A stretch of 64,000 nucleotides of DNA from Symsagittifera roscoffensis (lineage: Eukaryota; Xenacoelomorpha; Acoela; Convolutidae). The DNA is taken from assembly GCF_963678635.1 (NCBI RefSeq), contig NC_087071.1, positions 23,078,013 through 23,142,012 of the forward strand, written 5' to 3'. Numbering within the stretch: position 1 is the stretch's first letter; each line of letters starts with the position of its first letter. Of this stretch, positions 44,366-56,275 are shown one piece after another. The notes below the pieces were generated by a model, which was not told the DNA's origin, did not search any database, and was given only the letters and a program-made list of their open reading frames with translations. The position numbers and the translations under genes are program-made.

Positions 44366-45960
44366 TTCAAATAATCGTTTGGAATAGCTTGATACTTAAA
44401 TGAAGACACAGTTTGATACTGTTTCCTTTTGCGCAGTTTGGAATATATACACAATATTCCTCCTGCTTAATCAAAAATCAAGGCAATATAAACCGCAGAG
44501 AAAAAAAAACACGCAAAATTGAAACGAACCGAATCAATCAGCGGCAGATATCTACAATCTTTTAAAATTGACTTCGAAAAAAAAATGAAGACATTATTTA
44601 GATCAAAATCAAGAAAAAACGTATGAATCCAGAATAGTTTTTCTCTATTTTTTTCCACCAATGATTTCAAAAATTAGACTGTATCGAACAAGGTAAAAGT
44701 GAGCAATATTTTCTGGAATGGAAAACTACTCAAGGTAATGTTGTTTGGTCTTAAGCTAGTTTTGGAGTTAGTTTTGATATCTATATTTCGCAATTACTAA
44801 CTGTTTTCTGATCGCTAAAGTATTTTGATACCTAAGAATAGAACAGAAGGTAGATTTGACTTTTTGCCAATTAATCCTTTTAAACCAGAAAATCTTTTTA
44901 GACCGCATTTATTGAAAACTTCTGCAGGATATTTTGTTCATGTAAACCAAATGGCAGAATTAGTTCCCGTGACAGATCACTCTGCTGAATTTACAATTTT
45001 CTTTTTCATTTAAAATTGAATTTTTAAATAAAATTTTAAAGTGTGTTTTAAATATTAAACATTTCGAGTTTCAAACTCTCTGTAACTAATTTTAAAATTA
45101 AAAACTTTTCAGAAAACAAAAGTCAATAACAGTACAAAAATAGCATATCGAGAACCAGGATAATAATGGTCAAGACCTTTTTCTCCCAGATGACCCCTAG
45201 AGGACTCTCTCCTCAAATCTGTAAGTCACGCTTAAATTGTAGAAGATCGTATAGTATCATCGAACTTCCTGTTAACACAAACACTTTGACTGTTTTTTTT
45301 ACTTCAATCCCACTAAAAGTTTTGAGGACTTGTTGAACTGAGCTCAAAAATAGTTAGAACAGAAAAATCTGGTTCGACGGAAAACTTGGAAAACCACAAA
45401 CGATGGTCACAAGTTACAAGTTTAACACAAGTAGTATTGCATCGTGTCCCGGATCCTAGGGGCGGGGGGTGGTCCTTCCTAAGGGGGATCCTCACGTAAA
45501 GCAAAACCCTAGTAAAGGTATCCTTAATTTTTTGGAGGACCCTCAACCTAGGATTTTGTAAATGAAAGAAAATTTCCAACCAAAAAGCACAAAATCACCT
45601 ACTCAGGATCTTGCTAAGCTTAGCTTAACAACCAGGGACACGATACATAATTCTTTCTTATTCCAATTTATGGGGTCCTAATTATTGATTCTGGTTAATT
45701 ATATGAATCACATTTATTGTTATGTTTGTTTCGGGCAATTGATCTTTCGACTTAGCTAAAATATGTATGTGAAAGTGGAATTGACTTTTATAGTAAAATA
45801 AAAACTCGCCGGAGATTTTGGCAGCGTAGCTTAACTGTTGGCAGCAGGAAAATTTTTTCTTAACTTGAGCTATTTTTATGGTGAAAAGGCATTAAATTAA
45901 AATCACTCTCCAAATGCGGCGGCTTTTTCTGGGCCAAAAATACCAAATCATTATTTTATC
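44366..45960. other. Mostly non-coding; one open stretch at 44,825-45,012
   Basis: The plus frame at 44,825 reads IPKNRTEGRFDFLPINPF, KPENLFRPHLLKTS, GYFVHVNQMAELVPV. Its balanced composition suggests a coding relic, but no start, splice site or family is recognised. Bases 45,450-45,495 contain a GC-rich imperfect palindrome (GGATCCTAGGGGCGGGG). Confidence 0.3.
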
Positions 45961-46036
45961 AAATTTTGCAAAAAAAATGAAATCAATGGGAACTTGGTGT
46001 ACTGAAGATATTGAAAAAGAACATTTTAAATAAAAA

Positions 46037-46318
46037 GTGTTTTCAAACCCGGAAAAATCATTTTTCAATCTCTTTAATGAACGCTACGTTGTGGTTCTCG
46101 AGATGGCAAAGGAAATTTCAAACAAAGAATACGAATTATTTTTCAAAGAACAGTTTTATTTGATTGAGCTTCAACAATTCACTTGGCGCAATTCGACAGA
46201 ACAAAAGTACGGCCTTGTGAGCGATCTAATTATTGCTGATTATGAAAGTGTATTCGACCATTCTTATAATTTTAACTTAATTCGGTTTGATAAAAACTGG
46301 AGAGAAAAAGCCGTCTAA
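46037..46318 (+). pseudogene. Unrecognised protein relic A (part of 46-53 kb cluster)
   Basis: The frame is open for about 93 codons: NPEKSFFNLFNERYVVVLEMA, NKEYELFFKEQFYLIELQQF, YGLVSDLIIADYESVF, ending NWREKAV. No ATG start at its left edge; a short frame MKSMGTWCTEDIEKEHFK lies just upstream (45,977) in another frame. Composition is protein-like. It sits upstream of a decayed integrase in the same orientation, so it may be a relic of the same element. Confidence 0.35.
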
Positions 46319-46575
46319 GTTTCAACAAGCTATCAACATACAAAAATCTTCCGGTGGTTTGTTTGATTATTTACCACCGATATCTTAACGAGTTTAATCG
46401 TAATTTTTTTTGCACTGGCTTGAAATTCAGCAGGTTAGAGAGATGTTGGAAAAAAAACAATGAAATTGCAAAAAAGCAGAGTAACTACTATTGATTTAAA
46501 ATAATTCACGAAATTTATTATCTTTGAAACAAACCACCCTGATGAATCTATTCGAGGAAACTAATTTCTAGCAGC

Positions 46576-47007
46576 ATGTTCTCAGTTTTTTCGTTGATAA
46601 AATCGTATCGTGGGCGTTTTTTGAGATCTTATGAGTTGAGACCTTATGGTGGATTGATTTGTATTGATAACTCTTTCTTGGACAGATACTTGAAAGATTC
46701 CATTATTTTACAATTGCACGCTATTTTCCACGATGCGGCCGGTTTTATACACGAGTTTAATCAAGAGGGTCCCACGTAATGATTCATGTTGCCCTGGAAC
46801 AGTAACAACAGCTTATTGGGACACTTGAGTGGAATAGCTTTCTGCCTTTTCATCAAGCTGAAAAAGCCACAAGTTTGTCGTTTACTAGAAGGCTCAGCGA
46901 GAGATCACTTGTGCTTGAGGTGGAAGGCTTTCGTTACAAGTAAAACGCCTTCGTGGTTAAAAAATTTCAGACTACAGCGATCGATTCATTTTTTTTACCT
47001 CCAATGA
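46576..47007 (+). pseudogene. Unrecognised protein relic B (part of 46-53 kb cluster)
   Basis: ATG at 46,576 gives MFSVFSLIKSYRGRFLRSYEL, RPYGGLICIDNSFLDRYLKDS, LQLHAIFHDAAGFIHEFNQEG, then two stops at 46,777. The same frame reopens (SGIAFCLFIKLKKPQVCRLLEG) to 47,007, while a second frame carries SCCPGTVTTAYWDT. Frames shift as expected of a decayed gene. FHDAAGFIHEFN looks like a conserved core, but I cannot assign a family; a capsid-like or other Polinton gene would be only a guess. Confidence 0.4.
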
Positions 47008-47339
47008 ATTTCAACATATTACCAAAGCCCAAAAAAAAACAGCTTACAACTAGTTAACAAACTATTTACACGGTCTCTATTGGGAAAACGGTACGGTGGT
47101 TACCTTTATTTACTCTTGAACCAAATACTTCAGAGTTTTGTGTTGAGAAATACTAGTGTTGTTTTTTACGCTGAAGGAAAAGAAAGGACAGAATTTGTTT
47201 GTCAAGTACTTGGACCGAAAAGTTGAAAACCTTTAAGTAGATAATTTGGGTTTTCCTCTGGTTGAAAACATTTTTTCAAAAAATAGCTGGTTACAATAGG
47301 CATTACAACTCAAGGAATCATTGTGTCAAAGAAAAGCAT

Positions 47340-48780
47340 GGTTTCTTATGATTGGTTGAAAAATGAACAACAGCGAGAAGTTATCGAAAGCAGAAACATA
47401 CCTATTATCAAATTCAATGCTTTGTGCACGAATGACTCGAGAGGGTGATATTGAATTTTCATTAACAAGCTAAGAGCGTTTTGATTCCAACGGCAAAATT
47501 GTTCAGACGAAGGAGCAGATAATAATTTCCGAAGAAGAGTTGTCCACACTAAAGAGATTTTTTCCAGTAAATGATCATTTTAGATACTTCCAGAGATTCA
47601 AGTTTTTCAGAAATGTTAGCCAGCAAGCGAGAAGTATATCTCCCCGAACTAGTCTTAGTACCCAAACGTCAGCCAGGAGTTCAGATGGATCGAACTAGCA
47701 GTGAACTGCCAGATGAGATTAAGACGATCTTGAAAGAAGATAATATAAAGAAAATAAAGCATTACGAAAAAACTGAAAATATCCCAGCAAGCTATGTTCT
47801 AGACAGGCATGACAAATTTAAAAGAGACTTTAGCCGTTATAAAATTTTGTACTGTTCATAATTTTATTTCTTTTCAGAGTATTTTTTCAAGACGTCGATT
47901 TCAAAGTAGTCAAAGAAAAAGTCTCAGCGACAATAGAAAAACCCGAAACCAAGAACATGAAAAGTCAGAAGAAGGCTCCGAATTGTACGGAACGCCCAAT
48001 AACGAGTCAGAATCTCCAAGATCAGAAAAGACAGAGGCGAAAACAAAACAAGGCGAAAGCTACCAAGATTGAACAAAAGTTGTTGAAACTAAAAACAGTG
48101 GCAAAGGTCCCGCGTTATTTGGTAGAGTGAACAACTTGATGAAAACAACCAAGTTGTTTCGACAAAAACTGATCAATTCCTTCACACTGAACCTGCTTAC
48201 ACAAAAAATCGAACTGTCATCCAAAAAATGCCGCAACTCAAAGTCAAAGGTTTTGATATCGACGAAATCTGGCCATTAGATCTGGCCCTTATTGAAGAAA
48301 TTGCCAAGTACAAGCATGATGTTGAGTATCTTCTTGATGCAATTCACTGTATGTCCCGCTATATCAGAGTGGAACCCTTGAAATCAAAATATGCTACTAC
48401 AATAGCAGAAGCGTTCAAACTAGTGATAACGACAAAAGAACCTAAAAAACAATGAGTGGACAAGTGCACAGAGTTTCAAGGGTCCTTCGAATCATTATGT
48501 AAAAAGAAATGCATAAAGACATACAGCACAGAGAGCGAGAAAAAGTCGGCTTTCGATGAGAGAAATATCCTTTTTCTTGAAAAATCTCATTTATAAATAC
48601 TTGGAGGATAAATGGACATACTCATACAATGACAACAAAAAGCAAGATTTTGTCAATACAATTATTTCGAGAATTGTCACAAAACTTGCACCAAGTAACT
48701 TTAAAAAATGTTCCTCGCCTGGTTTCAGTAAAAGCAGAACAGTCATTGAAATTGGTCCTTAAGTTCGTTCAAACTTAAGG
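47340..48780 (+). pseudogene. Decayed DDE integrase gene (retroviral/Polinton type)
   Basis: The core is at 48,126-48,762: FDIDEIWPLDLALIEEIAKYK with the first catalytic Asp, then YLLDAIHCMSRYIRVEPLKSK and AEAFKLV. A TGA at 48,453 replaces what family alignment suggests was Trp. The same frame continues VDKCTEFQGSFESLC with the second Asp and YSTESEKKSAFDERNI with the Glu, about 32 residues after it. A frameshift then leads to LIYKYLEDKWTYSYN, FVNTI and KLAPSN. The arrangement is that of rve integrases in Polintons/Mavericks and related elements. Upstream (47,340-48,115) open pieces such as SEEELSTLKRFFP and REVYLPELVLVPKRQPGVQM belong to the same reading direction, but 47,870-48,110 is open in two frames, so their protein is uncertain. 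Confidence 0.75.
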
Positions 48781-48949
48781 ATCTTGATTGGAAAGTATTT
48801 GCCATTTAAATGTTGCTCTAAACTAATTTTTTTTGCTGTTTTTGCAAATTTTATAATTTCATTTTTTTTTTAAATTTTTCTCATAAACAGCAGATTTTTG
48901 TTTTCTACGAGTTTATGAGAAGCTCGAAAAAGTTCAGACGAAAAATTAA

Positions 48950-50429
48950 GGCATGGCTATTTGGTTAAGCGGGCAATAGGATGGTGTAGCATCATTTTTT
49001 CTACAAGAGAACAAAAAAAAATTCCTTACAACCATACCCACTCAAAAATATGTGAATCATCAATAGCATTTTCAGCATTCAAAATATTGGTGCTTTCAAA
49101 ATATTGTAATGCTTTCAATTGTTACATTAGTAATCATGTCAGTTTCAGTTAGAACAGATTTAGTCTGCTAGCCGTCTAAATTGTTAATAGAAAAATAACT
49201 CACGGCTATTTTAAATTTTTTCTTCGGAGGGCCAGACAGTTGATACTTGGAGCAACCCAAAAATAAACACTTGAATGTAGAGAGAAGACAAGGCGCGACG
49301 AATGAATGAGTTTAAATGATCAACTTCTTTTGTTTCGGTTATTATACCTCAGGTTTTTTACTTTCTTTTTTAACATTGATTTAATTTTTAACTCAATTCA
49401 ACAAGATCATGTGTATATTAATTATCTCAGATTGCACCTCGTCGCGTAGAAGAATTTAACTTTGCATTCAGAAAAAATTAACATTCAGCAAAATATTAGA
49501 AAAAAAAACGGAAAAACTAAAAAAAATCATAAATCGATAACAATTTTTTGCCAAAACTGTTGTTTGAGAAAGAATGAGAGAGAGAGAGAGAGATAGAGAT
49601 AAATACATTTGCTCAATAGTGAACCCCTTTTGGAATATGTTTTTGAGGATTTTGCTTTCTTTTCAAAAGAAAGATAATTTCGGAAGGGTCCCACTCATTC
49701 GGCTTTTTTTCAAACACTCTCTGCTCTCTCTCTCATTATACTTTGTGCCCGGTGGGGGTTTCCAGGTCCAACGCATAGTAACAGAGAGCGTTAAACCAAC
49801 TTTCTGCTGTTTATTACGTTTATATACATGTTTTGTTTGTATAACTGACAATTTTTTGGTAAGAAACGTAAGAAAATGAATTTTTATTTTCTTTCAAAAA
49901 CTGACCAAGACCCTTTTTGTGCTCAACAAATTATGGCAAATTGATTGAGGGTATTTTCAAAGGAATTGGAGACAAAAACTTTTTTTCCGAGGTTTTTTTT
50001 ATTATTTACACAAAATCGGAATTTGAAGCGTCAATTCTTATTAATTGGGCTATTAACATTTTTTGTTTTCTACGGTTGTCCTAATTAGGCATCAGATAGC
50101 TCCCAAAAATTTTCAAATCTCTCATTTGCTTGATTTTAAAATGAAAACTTTTCGGTTAAAATGACGGAAAAATTTAAAAAATTATTTGTGTTTGTTTTTA
50201 AGTTTTTAACACGACCAGTAGAACCGTACCCGAGATAATATAAATTTTATAATTTGTTTTTAATTGATTTTAAGGAAATTTTCACAACTTTATAAAGTTT
50301 GTCGTTTTGCTTTAATTTAGTAAGAAACCATTTTTTTACTTGACTTTACAGAACGGGAGGCGTTCCCAAGGAACGTAACGACGAACAACGCCGGGTTAGC
50401 TATTACCCCCTAAACCAAACGGCCATGCC
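48950..50429. mobile_element. 1.48-kb TIR element flanked by TTAA
   Basis: Left end GGCATGGCTATTTGGTTAAG begins right after TTAA (48,946-48,949). The right end, read on the minus strand, is GGCATGGCCGTTTGGTTTAG and is followed by TTAA (50,430-50,433). The first 30 bases agree at 25 positions. TTAA at both ends is the hallmark of piggyBac-like and of nematode PALTTAA-type elements. The interior holds no recognisable transposase; a 101-codon frame at 49,574 is driven by GA repeats. It is best read as a non-autonomous element. Confidence 0.65.
49570..49745. repeat. GA microsatellite with facing CT microsatellite
   Basis: GAATGAGAGAGAGAGAGAGAG at 49,573 and CTCTCTGCTCTCTCTCTCATT at 49,716. Together with flanking text they form an inverted pair inside the TTAA element. 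Confidence 0.75.
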
Positions 50430-51185
50430 TTAATACTTCAAAAGACATGATATGAAACTTTTCACGGTACACTGAATCATTTGACAGAAACTTTGTTTCA
50501 ATATCTTTTAGACATATTCAAATGACAGTCAATACTTATCATGCATCTGCAGCTATCAAGGTATCCAATTTTAAAATATTTCAATTTTTTAAAATTACTA
50601 TCTCATGTTTCAACATAATTGTATAGTTGAGTGTTATATTTTCTCAATCTTTTTATTTCATTTTTCTTTTTTACTTTACTTATTCAAGCAAACTAAGAAG
50701 TTGGCTTGAAATCAATGAAAAATTAAAGTTTACCAGTTGAAATTAGTCAGAAAAAAATTCAGGCTCAACCTGAATCGATATAAACTTTAAAGTTTGTAAT
50801 TCAGTGCCCAGATGTTATTTGAAAGACAAAGCCAAACCTTAAGAAACCCTAAAAATAACCAAACAACGTAAAAATTTTATCGCTACCCTTTAAAATAGAC
50901 AGCAAAAAATTGAGGCTGTAAGTGAATCAGTTTTTCAAAATACAAACCCTTGCACTTGAGTATGGTGATTAAACATATAGAGCTCAAAGCTGATACAAAC
51001 CCTGTTTTTGGAAAAGAAAGTACTCATTGTCAAAGTCACGGTGCAGTATATCTCTCGTTAATGGCTTCTACTTGACCTTACTCTTCGTTTTTTGTCCTAT
51101 TCATATCTCGTTTTTGTTTCTATATAACCAGTTTTATTTCAATTTTGAAATGTTCATGAATTACTCAAGTAATTTCAATAAACAA
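50430..51185. other. No gene seen
   Basis: Between the TTAA element and the zinc-finger relic; AT-rich without motifs. Confidence 0.35.
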
Positions 51186-51189
51186 TACC

Positions 51190-52860
51190 AAACTCTACTT
51201 CTATCGGGAGATCTCTTCCTTACCAGCAGTGCGGAACAATACTGAGTTCTAAAAGGAACTTGAGACAACATGAGCAAAAAATTCACAAGATCCTTCCTCC
51301 CTCTCCTCCTAAAAATAGTTGTGATGATTGTCTGGAGTCATTCGAGAGGTTGCCGGAAGCCCGAGAGCACGTCGAGCCGAGCTGGCACATGAAATGACTT
51401 CCAATAGTCATTGTATCTATTGCCATACAATTTTTCGCACTCCAAGAAACTATCAAGAACATTTACTGAACAAGCACGCAGTCCCAACGGAAAGCGCGTT
51501 CACAGGGAAGTTGCGTCGATACGATCTCAAAGTTACAATAAAAAGAAATGGATTTGCTTCAAGTCATTATGCAAAACAAGAAGGAAATAGATGCTTTGAT
51601 ACTGGTAAGTGTCAAAGATGGCGCGAACAAAGTGCAATTTCATGTGGAGGTAGGGATGATCAAAATTCCCACTGTAAATGACGGGGACACTGGACACTTC
51701 GAAAGGACCATGCTATTTCTAAACAATAAGATCTTGGCACTGTATTTCGAGGTAATAGCTGGGGATCAAAATGCTGCTTCTACTCTGCTCACAAACATCA
51801 ATACTAAATATGATGACCTTTGCTTTCTATACGGCTTTGTTGCAATTATCACATTGTGAATGAGCCGGCCCTCTGCCCCACATCTAGACTGTGACTGGAG
51901 AAGAACAAAATTTCAACCTACGATCTCGAAAAAGAAGGAATTGTGAAAATCAATAGGGATTACGAAATGCCAATGAGTCTGATGGATATGGACAGATTTG
52001 AAAGGCTGAGCAATTGTATTGTCGAATCAATGTCTTTCGTGAGCAAATTCTACATTCCTTTTAAAAATCCTAATTTTTATTTTTCACCTATTCAAACGAC
52101 CTTTATATTTCACGCCAAATCTAGATAAAGCTTTTATTTTTCTGTTCAGGTTCAACGATGGCGAATTGTTGCCCATAAGTGTGCCGAGTATATTCTCTAG
52201 TAGCCTGATTGTGGACTTGTTGCCGCTGACAGATGAATCAAAGTATCACTATGTGTTGATAATTCATCTCCAGAAACTGGTCGAGTACCTGCGGAGCAAA
52301 ATGCACCGATTACAATCTGAGATTTGCCGCAAATAGTACTCCATGCTTTGATAAATAGAACTCCATTCAGGTTTGTTTATTCTTTTTTCAGCTGCGCCAA
52401 AAAGGATGAAAACCAATCTAATTTCCTTCACGTTAAAAGACAATTGGTCAAAAAACTTGTATAATTTTTTATTTACTTTGGTTCAGTTAATGGGACTATT
52501 CATATTTCGTATAAACATCCTACTTAAAATTTTGGTATTTTCTAAGTCTCCAATTTGTACTCCAATTCTTTCGAACTTTTTCTCTCTTTATTTTTATTTG
52601 GATGTCGTCACCGAATAGAAACAAAAGAGTTGCTTATCTGGAGTGTGGCAGATAGTTCACACGTCAAAATGCCCCAAAACAACAAGAGACCAGAGGAGAT
52701 TTGAAGTGTCAAAATTGTAAATTTCATACAAATAGCAGCAACGAACTGAATATTCAGTTAAAAAAAAACCTTTTCCTTGTCAATATAATGTTATTCAAAG
52801 TGATCGAAAACACGCTCAGCAACCGTCAAAAACGCTCCACGAGAAGGTGCAATTAAAAAA
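51190..52860 (+). pseudogene. Decayed multi-C2H2 zinc-finger gene
   Basis: At least three finger patterns occur in order. YQQCGTILSSKRNLRQHEQKIH (51,223) has its first Cys changed to Tyr. CDDCLESFERLPEAREH (51,321) and, one frame over, CIYCHTIFRTPRNYQEH then LLNKH (51,416) fit C-x2-C-x12-H-x4-5-H. Next is an open stretch (51,548-51,859) with VKDGANKVQFHVEVG and HFERTMLFLN. After an intron-like T-rich tract ending TTCAG (52,149), the frame reads GELLPISVPSIFSSSL, VDLLPLTDESKYHYVLIIHL, QKLVEYLRSK. Further degraded fingers (LKCQNCKFHTN) follow at 52,700. YHYVLI-xL-xKL resembles a segment found near zinc fingers of invertebrate Polinton-like proteins, which would agree with the integrase upstream; that link is inference. 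Frameshifts and stops make it non-functional. Confidence 0.6.
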
Positions 52861-54165
52861 TTGTATTTAAACATATCAAACATAGGAAATAATGTTTTTA
52901 ATAAGAAATGGTTCCAAAACTCTTCTGTGATTATTGAACGATTGTTAGAATGATGGCATTTTACGAGTAATTTTTGTTCAAAATGGAATCAATCTGAATT
53001 TGGTAGTCACCCGAAACGACTTACATTGAAATTTTTTTGACAAATCGAAATAGAATTTAATTTTTGGGATCATTTAGCTTCAATTTAGATTAGAAATGAC
53101 AGATTAAGAAAAAAAAAGCCAGAATAGGAACAGTCAATTATGAGTAATTATGAGTATTTCATTGCAATTTTTGTTAATTTCTGATAAAATAATGGAAACT
53201 AAATGAAAATTCACAAGTTTTAAGGAAACTTTCTTTCAAAGCAATCAACTCAAGACAAAAACATTCGATCAATTGATACATTTTTCCATTAAGTTCTCTA
53301 CATTTTTTGTTTAAATCAAGCTAAATATGCTGCTGTTATGGAAGGTTTTAGATAAAGTATAAATCAAGAATCTGTTTTCATGATCTACATATATTTAGTT
53401 TTGCAGACGAAATACAAATTTGTTCTTGTTGCAGGGTTTTTTGAGAGAACGTATCTAGAATTTAGCTGGAATTTTATAAGCAGAATTTTAGCAGAATTAA
53501 ATGTTTAATTTTTCAATTGATCTGATATTTAACAGCAAGCTAATGAAATAGACATACTGTGAAATTAGTATTCTTGCTTTTATTTGCCCCATTTTTATTT
53601 GAATTGAAAAATTTAGGAGGAAATCTATAATTAAATTGAACCAAGCTTGCTTGAGGTTCATAATAACGTTTAACTAATGCAGTTTTGCGTCCATGTTTGT
53701 TTTCTTAGTTAATCTTCAGAAAGATTTCTTATTGTAGATTTGCGAAAAAGCATATGGTTAGAACTATGTTTCATTGCAAAATTTTCTTTGTGTTTCAGTT
53801 ATGAAACTCCCAAGAAAAGTCTTTCATAAAAAATTTCAGATTAAACCAATAGATTTGCTCTTTTTTCATTCACTATGTTTTTTTGTAAAATTGCACCCAT
53901 AAATTCCACTTCTACTATGTACTCATGTATTCAATTTTGAATGCTTTAAAAGGCTTCAATTCTCTAGAAACTTTGGACAACAATTAAGATTAAAAAGAGA
54001 CTTAACGAATATTTTGCAAGTAGTTGATTGTAATTGGTAGAAAGTTGTAATTCTGATCACAACGTTTGAATTAATTACTCAGTTACAGAACTTTGTACGC
54101 TAAATGTGAACTTAAACACAGTAAATTTAGAAATTTTGGCGTTTGAGGTTTACAACTAAATTAAA
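52861..54165. other. No gene seen
   Basis: AT-rich, no open frame of note on either strand. Confidence 0.4.
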
Positions 54166-54169
54166 CTCT

Positions 54170-54345
54170 ACTAGCAAATTGTTCATTCAATTGATATTTT
54201 TTCCATATATACTCCCTGGCACCGCCTAAGTTATCATGCAAAGTGAGTTCAAACTTGAAGCAGTTCATAAAGCAGAAAGCAGTTATCATCTTATATTATG
54301 AGACTTCTTCGGAAAAATCATGATAAATTATGTTGCAGAAGCAAA
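54170..54345. repeat. Old repeat shared with 13.74-13.96 kb
   Basis: AGCAAATTGTTCATTCAATTG, CATGCAAAGTGAGTTCAA and CGGAAAAATCATG follow the order of the copy at 13,780. A minus frame of 89 codons overlapping it (54,296-54,565) has no motif. Confidence 0.45.
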
Positions 54346-54879
54346 AGAGATATAATGGACATTTATGAAGATGTTTTAGCTGGAACATAACAACTTTATA
54401 TACGCTTTTGCCTAATTTTTGCAAATATAGGTTCAGCACTAGCCCAGCTTTATAAAAAGAAAACCTGTGGAACTTGAGAAAAAGTGTGTACTTACACCAA
54501 AATTGAATGAATTTTGTCAAATAACAGATGTAGTTTTTGAAACTTTCCTCTGAAATTTCCTCCAATTTTTCTCATTTTTAAAATAAACAAAATTTATAGT
54601 TTTCACGCTTTTCACGTAATAGAGCATCAGTGTTTTAGGATTAGATAGAGAATTGTTCAAAAAATTAGCCAGGACTCGAGATTTCTAAAAGTTTTTCCAA
54701 AAAATTTAGATTTTTTCCAAAAACTTGAGATTTTTGCACAAAAAACTTACCACTTGAAACTTACCATCCGAAATTGATCATAAGTTATTGAGAAATCTGT
54801 TTTCTATTTTAACACAAAGGATTTTTTACTCTCCCGTTTAGAATCTTAAGCATTGCTGTATCGGCATAATCGGGCGCGA

Positions 54880-55080
54880 AAAAAAAACTTTCTTGAAACT
54901 TACCAGGTTACCATCTGAAACTCTGAAACCTATAACCTATCTTAATACATTGGGAAAACTAATCCCTATGTCAATACATAGGGTGAAGACCCGATAGTCT
55001 ATAGTCTTTCTTAATACTTGGGGGGTTTGACCCTCCACCCCTCCCCCCGGGCTGAACTGCCCCAATAAATATTACTGACA
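54880..55080. repeat. Short internal repeats and GC-rich block
   Basis: AACCTATCTTAATACATTGGG, CTATGTCAATACATAGGG and GTCTTTCTTAATACTTGGGG are related units, followed by CCCTCCACCCCTCCCCCCGGG at 55,034-55,054. No gene. Confidence 0.5.
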
Positions 55081-55356
55081 GATGACGCTGCTCGAGAGTA
55101 GAAAAAAAATTGTTTTGTTTCGAACTTATAACATGTAAAGTTTAAGCTTTAGAGCAAAACTTGGTGTTTATAGAACAAAAGTCTCAAATAATTGATTTAC
55201 CGCACCAAGAAATTGAAATTTTTAACAATTAAATTGAAATATTTGTTCATTCGATTTTCTAAAAACAACAATCGCTTAAAGCCTTAACTAGTGCTCAATT
55301 TTTTCATTAATGTTTAGCCAAACACAGAAAAGCCAAAAAGAGTTCCGGAAAATAAT

Positions 55357-56275
55357 TTAATGACATATCCAGGGCTGTTCTTTGCACATGACATTTCGCT
55401 TGAACCATTTGAAAGTCAAAAAGTACCCTGGATCGTCATAAGGAATAACTTCACTCCATTCACTACCAATTTTCAACAGATATGGAACGCCGGGAACTTG
55501 CCGCATCAACCCGAATTTAGTATTCTCACGGAGCAGACTTCCATTTCCGAAACCCAATCTTACTATAACATTCACTTCACATTCGGGATAAAAATAAGCT
55601 GCAACTAGGTTTAACTGCTTGTCTTCGTCGTAATCGGTCAAAATTGCAACGTATTCATGAGGTCGCATCATTAAATTTCTAAATCCCCAATGAATATATT
55701 TGTTACACTGACTTTGACAGCACTCTTTTGGGGTCTTTTCACTTATTCCGTCCAAAAGAAAAATCAAAATTGTCACAGAGAACGAGGCGAAATTTAGGCA
55801 AAACAAATTTGATAAATTCAACCAATTTTTGTCTGGAAGTTTTGATTGCTTTGATCATGTTTTGAAGTTTGGAAAATTGGACAGAATAAGAAAAAAACCA
55901 TCCTTGACGGTCCAAAAAGTGGTTATGTCTCCTGAACATTTCAGTAAACGTTTGGTCGCATTCTTTGTTGGCCAATTTATTTATCCAATAAATTCGGTAC
56001 ATTAAGGTGCTAGGCCAATCTCCTTGGACAAAAGCCGAAAAAGGTGGAAGGAAATCTTCGTTGATAATTTCAAAAGACTGAAGACAATAAATGTTTGAAT
56101 AAAGTCGACACGCTTCTCTTGATAAATCATACGGGAAAATTTGATCAACGGTTACAATAAATACCAATGAAGACCAAGTATAGCTTACAGTTGAATTTAT
56201 AACTAAATCGGGTGAAAAAAAGCCCACTGAAATGGTTATGAAAAACACTAGGAGGTAACAGCTATAAAACATCAT
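55357..56275 (-). CDS. Secreted cysteine-rich protein, paralogue 1 (253 residues, two exons), unknown family
   Basis: Exon 1 is 56,275-55,899 and exon 2 is 55,741-55,357; the 157-bp intron (55,742-55,898) gives an in-frame 762-base coding sequence. ATG at 56,275 starts MMFYSCYLLVFFITISVGFF, a signal peptide by its hydrophobic core, followed by DLVINSTVSYTWSS with two possible N-glycosylation sites. Cysteines are at CRLYSNIYC and KEC in exon 1, and CCQSQC, PEC, MC and PWIC in exon 2, nine in the mature part, suggesting disulfide bonds in a secreted protein. The C-terminus is LTFKWFKRNVMCKEQPWIC plus one residue. The donor TG|GTTTTT and acceptor GGAATAAG are not the usual consensus, so exact splice points are inferred from the frame and from paralogue 2. 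No known domain recognised. Function unknown. Confidence 0.7.

Noticed and set aside
49574-49879. 101-codon frame with RERERD start
   Set aside because: It begins in a GA microsatellite and lies in a non-autonomous element; no protein family.
50340-50431. tRNA or SINE at the right end of the TTAA element (TGGCCGTTTGGTTTAGG resembles an A box)
   Set aside because: No convincing B box or cloverleaf, and the same text is the inverted terminal repeat present at the left end.
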